Below are positions 1 through 5,378 of a stretch of 5,421 nt of DNA, in pieces. Numbering within the stretch: the first letter of the stretch is position 1; each line of letters starts with the position of its first letter. The translations under genes were made by a program, and so were the position numbers. This stretch comes from an uncultured Sutterellaceae bacterium (lineage in GTDB: Bacteria; Pseudomonadota; Gammaproteobacteria; Burkholderiales; Burkholderiaceae_F), in assembly GCA_947253615.1 (NCBI GenBank), contig CAMYAA010000098.1, forward strand, positions 1 through 5,421, given 5' to 3'. The notes under the pieces were generated by a model. It saw only the letters and a list, made by a program, of their open reading frames with translations, did not search any database and was not told where the DNA came from.

Positions 1-85
1 CCGTACCGTAAAGCGTCACACCTGCAAAAGCGGAGCCAGCGAAAGCACCGAGCGCAGCGATCGTAACAAGAGACTTCTTAAACAT
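1..85 (-). CDS. Outer membrane porin, N-terminal fragment cut by the window edge
   Basis: Only the first 28 codons are present; the gene runs off the left edge. The protein begins MFKKSLVTIAALGAFAGSAF, a classic Sec signal peptide: lysines at 3-4, a hydrophobic core, and predicted cleavage after Ala21 (SAFA). The mature start GVTLYGT is the first beta-strand of trimeric betaproteobacterial porins (Gram-negative porin family). Every residue seen is identical to the complete porin at 407-1492, but eight of the 28 codons differ silently. The ATG at 83-85 has a good Shine-Dalgarno AAGGA six bases upstream (minus strand). It lies downstream of the complete porin on the same strand, but a strong terminator separates them, so it probably has its own promoter. 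Being a porin is inferred from the signal peptide, the first strand and the paralogue; the rest of the gene is unseen. Confidence 0.85.
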   Translation of the reverse strand, partial: MFKKSLVTIAALGAFAGSAFAGVTLYGT

Positions 86-109
86 AATTGTTCCTTGTAA
101 AGTGAGAAA
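86..109 (-). promoter_or_regulatory. Porin translation-start block with Shine-Dalgarno
   Basis: Read on the minus strand this holds TTTCTCA, then TACAAGGA, then a short A/T-rich spacer to ATG. The same order TTTCTCA-TACAAGGA-N-CAA-ATG stands before the complete porin, with two fewer bases between the first two blocks. AAGGA is the ribosome binding site, six bases from ATG. Conservation beyond the Shine-Dalgarno suggests shared ancestry of the leaders, or shared control such as an sRNA pairing site (inference). Confidence 0.6.
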
Positions 110-151
110 TGACCGAGCACCCCGAAAGACACTCAGCTCCAAATTCTTTGA

Positions 152-165
152 TGCGTTAATACGCA
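152..165. repeat. Short palindrome upstream of the truncated porin
   Basis: The arms TGCGT (152-156) and ACGCA (161-165) flank a 4-base centre. The centre is 73.5 bases upstream of the A of the porin ATG, exactly the distance of another palindrome from the complete porin's ATG. Both fit TGC-N8-GCA. It could be an operator for a dimeric regulator, but five-base arms alone can occur by chance. Confidence 0.35.
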
Positions 166-330
166 ATTCACGAGGTTATTTTCCCAAACCAAAAATCAAA
201 TAAAAATAAGTTTTATATTTTCGTTTTAACTTATCCGTGTAAATCCCTATTTATTCCTTCGTTTTGTTGCTATTTTGAAACACCTAACCCATTGATATAG
301 ATACGATTTAGCATTTACCCTACATTAACA

Positions 331-366
331 ACAAAAACCCTGCTAAGACCGCCGTCCCAGCAGGGT
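331..366 (-). terminator. Rho-independent terminator of the complete porin
   Basis: On the minus strand ACCCTGCT pairs with AGCAGGGT (arms 359-366 and 337-344). The stem continues inward through two G-U pairs and GAC/GTC to a GGCG tetraloop, making a continuous 13-bp helix. It is followed at once by TTTTTGTTGTT on the minus strand. It sits about 40 bases after the porin stop codon, as expected for a strong terminator of an abundant mRNA. It should insulate the truncated porin from the complete one. Confidence 0.88.
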
Positions 367-406
367 GATTAATCTATTTAAACTTCAAAGTGAAGTTAAC
401 GCTAGA

Positions 407-1492
407 TTAGAAGTTGTGCGTTAAACCGAGGTTAGCTGCAAAGGAGCGAGCATTCTTACCCTTTTCGACGCCCTTGTACTTTTCAAACGAAGCGCCAACG
501 CCAGAGTAGATGAACGTGCTCTTGCTGAGCGGGTAGTCATAAACAGCGCCAACGACGAAGCGGTTGAGCTTAACCTTATCATCCGCAGCCTTCTTAGCAT
601 GCATGTAGCCGAGGTTACCCTTCAAGGAACCCGTAGCAACCGGAACAGCCACGCCAGCGTTCAAGCCAAAGCCCTTCACATCAGTCTTGGCAGCAAGAGC
701 CGTCGCATTGAGGGCATCAACCGTCAAAGGAGCATCCTTGAAGTACTGACCAGCAGCGAAGACCTGGAAGCCGTCTAACTTGACGTTACCACCGAGGCTG
801 ACGCGAACAGCGTTCTTTTCACCAGCCTTGAACTTCTTCGTGACGTCAACTAAAGCGGTACCGTAAACCGTGTCGTCGGAGTAGGTAGCGCCTAAAGCGT
901 AGAAGAGATTGTTCTTCTTGGAGTCAACGTATCCATGACCTTCTTGCTTGTCGTTGAGGTTAGCGTACTGAGCTAAGACCTTAACACCGCCGAACTTCGG
1001 GGATTCATAAGTTAAAGTCTGATTCATACGGTCAACCTTAGCGAGCGTCCACTTCATACCCTGAACTTCGCCGCGGCCGTTGCTGTAAGCAGCAACCTTG
1101 CTACCGAACTGACCGAACATGCCGTCTCCAGAGCTGATAGCGCCTTCACGGCCAACAGCTAACGTACCAGCAACCGACTTCACATAAAGAACAGCTTCAC
1201 GGTCGAAAAGAACGCCCGGCTTCATGGCGCCGTTAGCAACATGGAAACCATTTTCTAACTTGAAACCGACGGACAAGTCGTCAGAGATCTTTTCTTCGCC
1301 CTTGATGCCGAACTTGTTGGCAGAGCCGATACCGTCAGCAAGCTTGAAGGCGGATTCAGACTTTTCGCCCTTAACCTTGGAGTTGGTGTACTGGAAACCA
1401 CCGTCAACCGTACCGTAGAGCGTGACACCAGCGAAAGCGGAGCCAGCGAAAGCGCCGAGAGCGGCGATCGTGACAAGAGACTTCTTAAACAT
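407..1492 (-). CDS. Outer membrane porin (Gram-negative trimeric porin family)
   Basis: A 361-residue general-diffusion porin that would form a trimeric beta-barrel in the outer membrane. Residues 1-21 are a Sec signal peptide (cleavage after SAFA), and the mature protein opens GVTLYGTVDGGF. Family motifs follow in order: SANKFGIKGEEKISDDLSVG near 57-76 with KLENGF near 78-83 (strand 2-3 hairpin); FDREAVLYVKSVAGTLAVGR near 96-115, just before the constriction loop L3 (about 117-140); and QTLTYESPKFGGVKVLAQYA near 158-177. The last residue is Phe361 in LGLTHNF, the usual barrel-assembly (BAM) signal. Length is normal for the family. The start is supported by AAGGA six bases upstream and by the signal peptide. 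The exterior is lysine-rich, so anion preference is possible but not shown. Its N-terminus equals that of the truncated neighbour, making the pair tandem paralogues. It uses CTC/GGC/GGT codons more than the ccm genes do, fitting high expression. Substrate is unknown. Confidence 0.93.
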   Translation of the reverse strand: MFKKSLVTIAALGAFAGSAFAGVTLYGTVDGGFQYTNSKVKGEKSESAFKLADGIGSANKFGIKGEEKISDDLSVGFKLENGFHVANGAMKPGVLFDREAVLYVKSVAGTLAVGREGAISSGDGMFGQFGSKVAAYSNGRGEVQGMKWTLAKVDRMNQTLTYESPKFGGVKVLAQYANLNDKQEGHGYVDSKKNNLFYALGATYSDDTVYGTALVDVTKKFKAGEKNAVRVSLGGNVKLDGFQVFAAGQYFKDAPLTVDALNATALAAKTDVKGFGLNAGVAVPVATGSLKGNLGYMHAKKAADDKVKLNRFVVGAVYDYPLSKSTFIYSGVGASFEKYKGVEKGKNARSFAANLGLTHNF

Positions 1493-1514
1493 AGTTGATC
1501 CTTGTATTGAGAAA
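1493..1514 (-). promoter_or_regulatory. Translation-start block of the complete porin
   Basis: On the minus strand this reads TTTTCTCAATACAAGGATCA and then CT before ATG. AAGGA is six bases from the start codon. The block matches the leader of the truncated porin over TTTCTCA and TACAAGGA, which supports this start codon in both genes. Confidence 0.65.
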
Positions 1515-1538
1515 AAACAAGCGTCGGTCAGGACGCCC
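1511..1538 (-). terminator. Terminator-like hairpin in the porin leader (possible attenuator)
   Basis: On the minus strand GCGTC (1536-1532) pairs with GACGC (1525-1521) around a 6-base loop, and two G-U pairs can extend the stem to 7 bp. A run TTGTTTTTTC follows immediately. That is the layout of a small intrinsic terminator, placed about 20-45 bases before the porin start codon. If it works, it could end a short leader RNA or attenuate porin transcription. The stem is short, so termination may be weak or absent. Confidence 0.4.
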
Positions 1539-1556
1539 AGATAGTAATTGATTCAA

Positions 1557-1574
1557 AGTGCAATCTTTTGCACT
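1557..1574. repeat. Perfect 7-base-arm palindrome upstream of the porin
   Basis: AGTGCAA (1557-1563) and TTGCACT (1568-1574) are exact inverted copies around TCTT. The centre is 73.5 bases upstream of the A of ATG, the same as the palindrome before the truncated porin. An 18-bp dyad like this is typical of an operator for a dimeric helix-turn-helix regulator. If transcribed, it would fold as a hairpin with an AAGA loop. Which of the two it is cannot be told from sequence; no regulator is assigned. Confidence 0.5.
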
Positions 1575-1674
1575 CCCCTGTGCCTCAATTCTCGCAAAGA
1601 AGTCAAAAATCTCAAAATCCACAATCCAATAATTTCTTGAAAACTAGGTATTAACCCGTAATATATCACACAAA

Positions 1675-1704
1675 ATATTATTACCAGCTGTTGTACCAAT
1701 ACAA
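1675..1704 (-). promoter_or_regulatory. Weak candidate promoter for the porin leader
   Basis: On the minus strand TTGTAT (1704-1699) and TAATAT (1680-1675) are separated by 18 bases. Matches to the sigma-70 consensus are only 3 of 6 and 4 of 6. Transcription would begin near 1668 and give a leader of about 175 nt containing both downstream hairpins. The -35-like box sits inside the 1690-1705 inverted repeat. A later -10-like TACTAT (1546-1541) lacks a recognisable -35 box. Low confidence. Confidence 0.22.
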
Positions 1705-1705
1705 C
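1690..1705. repeat. Inverted repeat GTTGTA-N4-TACAAC
   Basis: Six-base perfect arms (1690-1695 and 1700-1705) surround CCAA. It lies between the ccm terminator and the porin, overlapping the candidate -35 box, so a repressor-operator role for the porin leader is possible. It has no U-run and is not a terminator. Confidence 0.35.
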
Positions 1706-1721
1706 TTTAGCCCTTTAACCC

Positions 1722-1758
1722 TATAAATAAAGGGAAGAGCAACTTCTCACTCTTCCCT
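1722..1758 (-). terminator. Terminator of the ccmFHI operon
   Basis: On the minus strand AGGGAAGAG (1758-1750) pairs perfectly over 9 bp with CTCTTCCCT (1739-1731), around a 10-base loop. It is followed by TTATTTATA. It begins 28 bases after the ccmI stop codon. The tail is U-rich but broken by A, so it is weaker than the porin terminator. On the plus strand the hairpin is followed by AAACTTAA, not a T-run, so it acts for minus-strand transcription. Confidence 0.68.
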
Positions 1759-1768
1759 AAACTTAATA

Positions 1769-1788
1769 AATGTAAACTTTTTTACATT
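1769..1788. repeat. AT-rich inverted repeat overlapping the ccmI stop codon
   Basis: AATGTAAA (1769-1776) and TTTACATT (1781-1788) are exact inverted arms around a 4-base loop. The right arm includes two bases of the ccmI TAA. The stem is nearly all A-T, and what follows on the minus strand is not a clean U-run. It may assist termination or protect the mRNA 3' end, or be chance in AT-rich DNA. Confidence 0.3.
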
Positions 1789-2719
1789 ATTTCTTATTAA
1801 TCCCAGATTGTTTTTCTTTTAAAAAGGGATCATCGGGATAATCCTTGAGATTGCCGGTCTTCATCGCTTCTTGAATATGGAACTCAAGCGCCTGACGCAT
1901 TTGATCCTTCTCGGGCAAAATCGATACTAAACGATGCCAGTACAACACCGCTTCTTTGTAATTGCCCTCTTCGTTATACGCAAACCCGGCCATTAACCAA
2001 AGATTGCCATCGTTGGGATCCAATACCATCGCACGCTTGATTAAATCAAAGACGTGGGGCGAAATCGTGCCGTTATCTAATTCCACCGACACTTCAATTA
2101 ACTTCGTTAACGGATGCACGTCCTTGGGCTGAAGTTCCACAAGCTTTTCATAGGCCAGTTGCGCTTGGGATAAATTGCGCGTTTCCACATAATGGTCCGC
2201 CAAAATCTCCCAGGCCGACACATTCTTCGGATCCTTCTGAACCGCTTCTTCTAAACGCATAATCACCCCGGCCATCGTCTTCTGATTCTTGACCGCTTCA
2301 CGCGTGGCCTCAATTTGCGTCACCGCGTCCGACGATAAACTCGAGAAATCCCCGTAAAAGAGATATAACCCGGCCCCCGTCAAGGGGAACAAAATCGTTA
2401 ACGCAAAGGCCGTTAACTTCACTAAACTGCGCTCTTTGCGAGGCTCATGCTGCGCTTCGGGTAAGCCCCCTTCGTCCAACAAGCGCTGCGCTAATTCCCC
2501 TTCTTTCTTCGCGAATTGTTCGGCCGTTAATTCCCCACGATCGCGACGCGCTTCAAGCGCAGCATGCTCACGCTGGAGCGACACACGTACCGCTTTTTTC
2601 GACGCGGCCGCTTCCTCATCTTCACGACCCGACTTCGAAAAGTTCATCGCGATCACAAAGGTCAACACAATAAATAAGATGATGACAATCCCAATCACCA
2701 CCAAAACGATTTGCTGCAT
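1787..2719 (-). CDS. ccmI: Cytochrome c maturation protein CcmI (TPR apocytochrome chaperone)
   Basis: Predicted to capture the C-terminal part of unfolded apocytochrome c in the periplasm and hand it to the CcmF/CcmH haem-ligation complex. The 310-residue protein has the CcmI plan: transmembrane helix 1 at about 4-25; a charged cytoplasmic loop (26-98) with the family's GELTAEQFAKKEGELAQRLL pattern; transmembrane helix 2 at about 99-121; then a periplasmic TPR domain. Clear TPR units lie near 167-200 (NVSAWEILADHYVETRNLSQ and on) and 238-271 (GNLWLMAGFAYNEEGNYKEA and on), with weaker helices between. It starts 12 bases after ccmH. The ccmH stop codon lies in TAAGGAG, so the stop and the Shine-Dalgarno share bases (2728-2734), implying coupled translation. 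As in Pseudomonas, and unlike E. coli, CcmH and CcmI are separate proteins. NrfG of the nitrite reductase system is a related TPR protein but shorter, and I prefer CcmI. Confidence 0.88.
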   Translation of the reverse strand: MQQIVLVVIGIVIILFIVLTFVIAMNFSKSGREDEEAAASKKAVRVSLQREHAALEARRDRGELTAEQFAKKEGELAQRLLDEGGLPEAQHEPRKERSLVKLTAFALTILFPLTGAGLYLFYGDFSSLSSDAVTQIEATREAVKNQKTMAGVIMRLEEAVQKDPKNVSAWEILADHYVETRNLSQAQLAYEKLVELQPKDVHPLTKLIEVSVELDNGTISPHVFDLIKRAMVLDPNDGNLWLMAGFAYNEEGNYKEAVLYWHRLVSILPEKDQMRQALEFHIQEAMKTGNLKDYPDDPFLKEKQSGINKK

Positions 2720-2731
2720 GGCTGAGACTCC

Positions 2732-3403
2732 TTATTCCTGGTTAACCCCGTCAGATGCATGCTCGTCATACTCACGAGCACGAACCCAACGTAACGCTTC
2801 TTGATAGCTCGGACTTTCGGCATTGTCGAGCCCCGTCTTGCGACGACGAACCACGCCAACCAAAATCCAACACCCAATCAAAATAAAACCCAAAGGCCCT
2901 AACCACAACAAATACGTCTTCGCTTTGAAGGGGGGCTTGTAAAGCACATAGTCCCCATAACGATCCGTCATGTATTGAATCACCTCGTCGTTGCTCTTCC
3001 CTTCGTTGACTAAACGAATCACTTCACGACGCAAATCAATGGCCAAGTCCGCATTGGACTCCGCAATCGATTCGTTCTGACACACTAAACAACGAAGCTC
3101 TTTACTAATCTCATAAACACGAGGATTCTTCACTGGGTCAAATTCAGCCGACACCGCCTTGCGAGGAAAATCCTTACCGGCCACGCCTTGCGGAGCAATC
3201 GGCACCCCTTTGTCCGAGGCGGGATTAATCATCCCGACGGTTTCGTTCGAGGGCGGCACTAACGGATTTTCCGTGCTCGACATTTTCTGCGCCGTCACTA
3301 AGGGACTGACCGCACCCGTGGGCGCTTCGGCCCACACGAGCGACGTACTCAAGAGAAACGCGCCCATCAGAGCCGTCCCTAAACCTAAACGAATGGCTTT
3401 CAT
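2732..3403 (-). CDS. ccmH: Cytochrome c maturation thiol oxidoreductase CcmH, with N-terminal insert
   Basis: A membrane-anchored periplasmic protein that helps reduce apocytochrome CXXCH cysteines and forms the haem-ligation complex with CcmF and CcmI. Residues 1-25 are a signal peptide (cleavage near VWA). The CcmH domain spans about 91-162, with the hallmark LRCLVCQNESIAESNADLA; the redox pair is Cys105 and Cys108. It continues through DLRREVIRLVNEGKSNDEVI and MTDRYGDYVLYKPPF. A transmembrane helix follows at about 163-185, then a 38-residue tail, probably cytoplasmic. Between the signal peptide and the domain are about 65 extra residues rich in Pro, Ser, Thr and Val that usual CcmH proteins (about 150 residues) lack. 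The ATG overlaps the ccmF stop (ATGA), and a very strong AAGGAGGG lies six bases upstream within the ccmF 3' end. NrfF is the nearest alternative name. Confidence 0.9.
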   Translation of the reverse strand: MKAIRLGLGTALMGAFLLSTSLVWAEAPTGAVSPLVTAQKMSSTENPLVPPSNETVGMINPASDKGVPIAPQGVAGKDFPRKAVSAEFDPVKNPRVYEISKELRCLVCQNESIAESNADLAIDLRREVIRLVNEGKSNDEVIQYMTDRYGDYVLYKPPFKAKTYLLWLGPLGFILIGCWILVGVVRRRKTGLDNAESPSYQEALRWVRAREYDEHASDGVNQE

Positions 3404-5358
3404 TGGAGACCCTCCTTCTTCGCGACACGCTTACGCATCACCATGGCAAAAATGCCCCCTAACGCCATCAAGAGCGTCCCAATCCACGTCCAGATCATAA
3501 AGGGCTTCACATAAGCACGAATTACCCACCCGCGATCATCGTCCGTGGGCGTCGCCATCGATACATAAATATCACGCGAGGCCGTATGCACAATCGCCGC
3601 TTCGGTCATCGTCATGTTCTTGGCCGCATCATAATTGCGCTTTTCTGGCGCTAATTGAGCAATCACATTCCCCTTCGTATCAAAGGCCGTTAAACTCGCC
3701 ATCGCCCCTTGATAGTTCGGACCACGCACATTGCTCCAGCCGTTATAGCGAATGATCACATCCTCGATCGTAATCGTGGACCCGGGCAACATGCGAATCT
3801 GACGCTCGACCGAATAATTGCTCGCGGCTACCACCCCAAAGATCGTCACGACGACCCCAAGGTGCGCAAAGAACATTGCCCAATAGTGCCGGGAGAAGGA
3901 CACCGTCCCGTCCCCGCTACGCTTTGCCGCACGAATCGACTTCACGTAACGAAGGACATTCAAAAGTAATCCCGCCCCAATCCAGCCCACGAGCGAAAAG
4001 CCCGCAGCAGCCACCCAGTGCATGCTCCCTAAATAAAGTGGACACGCAAAGGCAAAAATCAACGCAACTAATCCGGGAATTAAAAGCGAACTCCAGAGCG
4101 AATGCTCGTCACTCGTCGTCCAGCGCGATTCAATCGCGGGCGCCATCACTAACGCAATGATGAGCATGATCGAGCCAAAGACCGCATCAAAGTACGGAGA
4201 CCCGACCGAGATCTTTCCTAAGTGCAACGCATCAATTAAGAGCGGATACATCGTCCCTAAAAGCACCGAACCCATCGCGACACAGAGCAAAATGTTCCCG
4301 GTCAATAAGAACGTTTCTTTGGAAACGAAATTAAATTGCGGACCGTGCGCCAATCGCGACCCTTTGAAAGCAAAGAGTAAAAACGATAGGCCAATCACCA
4401 CAATGAGGAAAATCAAAATAAATAGGCCACGCTTGGGGTCCGAGGCAAAGGCGTGCACACTCGTTAAGACCCCTGAACGCACTAAGAACGTCCCTAAAAG
4501 CGATAACGCAAAGGTCAAAATCGCTAAAAAGACTGTCCCTAACTTAAAGACCCCACGACGCTGCGTCGCCACTAAGCTGTGCATTAACGCCGTCCCGACT
4601 AACCAAGGCATAAAGGATGAGTTTTCTACCGGGTCCCAGGCCCACCAGCCGCCCCAGCCGAGTTCGTAGTAAGACCAGTAAGAGCCCAACGAAATCCCTA
4701 AGGTTAAAAGCACCCACGAGGCCGCACACCACGGACGCATCCAACGTGCCCACGTTAAATCAAAACGTCCGGACATCAACGCGGCCATCGCAAAGGCAAA
4801 AGGCACCGCAAAGCCCACATACCCTAAGTAGAGTAATGGCGGGTGGAAAATCATCCCCGGGTCTTGTAAGAGCGGATTTAAGTCCGCACCGTCTAAAATC
4901 GGTTGGAATAAACGTAAGAACGGATTACTCGTCGTCAGAATAAAGAGAAAGAGCCCAAATTCAATGGCACTCAAAATCCCTAAGACACGGGCCTGAATCG
5001 GCAAGGGTAAACGACGCACACTCCAGGCCACGGCCGCCGACCAAAAGCTCAACACACAGACCCAAAATAAAATGGACCCTTCGTGCGAACCCCAAACGGC
5101 CGCGAGTTTATAAAACCACGGAAGGGCCAAATTCGAGTGACGCGCGACGTTGAGCATCGTAAAGTCACTGAAGTAAAAGCCGCAGGCTAAGGAACCAATG
5201 GCAATGAGAGAAAGAAAGGCCGTCCAATACGCACTCGGACGCGCGAGTCGTTGCCAACTCACAATGGCCCACTGAGCGCCCGCCAAAGGCAAGAGGGCCC
5301 CGACGAGTGACAAGATTAAAGCGAGTATTAACGCGAGATGACCTAATTCAGCGGTCAT
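3400..5358 (-). CDS. ccmF: Haem lyase CcmF of System I cytochrome c maturation
   Basis: An integral inner membrane protein, the proposed haem-ligation enzyme: it takes haem from CcmE and forms thioether bonds to apocytochrome c. At 652 residues it is full length for CcmF (E. coli about 647; NrfE about 552). Visible landmarks: WGSHEGSILFW (89-99); DLNPLLQDPGMIFHPPLLYL (159-178); the periplasmic haem-binding WWD domain GWGGWWAWDPVENSSFMPW (234-252); and His172, His260, His302 and His499 at the places of the four conserved histidines. The C-terminal part has a periplasmic beta-rich loop (about 511-615) with PEKRNYD and MTEAAIV, then a last transmembrane helix in KPFMIWTWIGTLLMALGG. The start has GAGGAG nine bases upstream. 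The stop overlaps the ccmH start by four bases, leaving no room for ccmG. Eight of its 13 Leu-Gly pairs are encoded TTA-GGG. Alanine replaces the more usual Phe in WWFWDP, a tolerated-looking change. Confidence 0.95.
   Translation of the reverse strand: MTAELGHLALILALILSLVGALLPLAGAQWAIVSWQRLARPSAYWTAFLSLIAIGSLACGFYFSDFTMLNVARHSNLALPWFYKLAAVWGSHEGSILFWVCVLSFWSAAVAWSVRRLPLPIQARVLGILSAIEFGLFLFILTTSNPFLRLFQPILDGADLNPLLQDPGMIFHPPLLYLGYVGFAVPFAFAMAALMSGRFDLTWARWMRPWCAASWVLLTLGISLGSYWSYYELGWGGWWAWDPVENSSFMPWLVGTALMHSLVATQRRGVFKLGTVFLAILTFALSLLGTFLVRSGVLTSVHAFASDPKRGLFILIFLIVVIGLSFLLFAFKGSRLAHGPQFNFVSKETFLLTGNILLCVAMGSVLLGTMYPLLIDALHLGKISVGSPYFDAVFGSIMLIIALVMAPAIESRWTTSDEHSLWSSLLIPGLVALIFAFACPLYLGSMHWVAAAGFSLVGWIGAGLLLNVLRYVKSIRAAKRSGDGTVSFSRHYWAMFFAHLGVVVTIFGVVAASNYSVERQIRMLPGSTITIEDVIIRYNGWSNVRGPNYQGAMASLTAFDTKGNVIAQLAPEKRNYDAAKNMTMTEAAIVHTASRDIYVSMATPTDDDRGWVIRAYVKPFMIWTWIGTLLMALGGIFAMVMRKRVAKKEGLQ
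3404..3417 (-). promoter_or_regulatory. Strong Shine-Dalgarno for ccmH inside the ccmF 3' end
   Basis: On the minus strand AAGGAGGG (3417-3410) stands six bases before the ccmH ATG and encodes the Lys-Glu-Gly near the CcmF C-terminus. With the ATGA overlap, this supports translational coupling and fixes the ccmH start. Confidence 0.8.
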
Positions 5359-5378
5359 AATGAGGCGCTCCTCAGGGA
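5359..5378 (-). promoter_or_regulatory. ccmF ribosome binding site and last genomic bases
   Basis: GAGGAG (5373-5368 on the minus strand) lies nine bases before the ccmF ATG. If TGA inside the start ATGA is the stop of an upstream gene, the 20 bases plus the A of ATG read as an open tail S-L-R-S-A-S-L. That would repeat the ATGA overlap seen at ccmF/ccmH, but 20 bases cannot prove it. Confidence 0.6.

Larger units (their letters stand above)
86..336. other. Intergenic region ahead of the truncated porin (AT-rich)
   Basis: No gene is seen between the porin terminator and the truncated porin. About 190-240 is very AT-rich, with A- and T-runs of up to five bases, the kind of composition found in UP elements and nucleoid-protein sites. 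An imperfect palindrome lies at 152-165. The last 24 bases before the start codon (86-109) resemble the same stretch before the complete porin. I looked on the minus strand for a sigma-70 promoter with 16-18 base spacing and found no convincing pair, so the promoter of the truncated porin is not placed. Confidence 0.5.
1493..1730. other. Intergenic leader region of the complete porin
   Basis: No coding sequence is seen between the ccm operon terminator and the porin. In minus-strand order it holds an inverted repeat at 1690-1705, a weak promoter-like pair at 1675-1704, a perfect palindrome at 1557-1574, a terminator-like hairpin at 1511-1538, and the Shine-Dalgarno block. This is more structure than a simple promoter needs, and is compatible with a long regulated 5' leader or a small RNA gene. 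Confidence 0.5.

Noticed and set aside
112..139. Second leader hairpin before the truncated porin (GAGC...GCTC)
   Set aside because: The arms are four bases, or seven with three wobble pairs, and no T-run follows; too weak to call.
156..187. TTGGGA and TATTAA as a promoter of the truncated porin
   Set aside because: The spacing counted on the minus strand is 20 bases, too long for a normal sigma-70 promoter, and both boxes match the consensus poorly.
1548..1556. TTGATTCAA as an FNR-type anaerobic control site
   Set aside because: FNR sites need TTGAT-N4-ATCAA; here the half-sites are fused around a single central base, so the spacing is wrong.
2436..2804. A 122-codon open frame on the plus strand
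   Set aside because: It is antisense to ccmI and the ccmH end, with runs of Ser/Ala/Arg that mirror the charged CcmI loop; no credible ribosome binding site or domain.
4157..4669. A 170-codon open frame on the plus strand
   Set aside because: It lies wholly antisense to ccmF, whose motifs are unmistakable. Its composition (many Lys, Pro, Thr) is the mirror of a hydrophobic gene and shows no family motif.
2897..4983. TTAGGG words as a telomere-like or tandem repeat
   Set aside because: They are dispersed, always in frame as Leu-Gly within the ccm genes, and never tandem.
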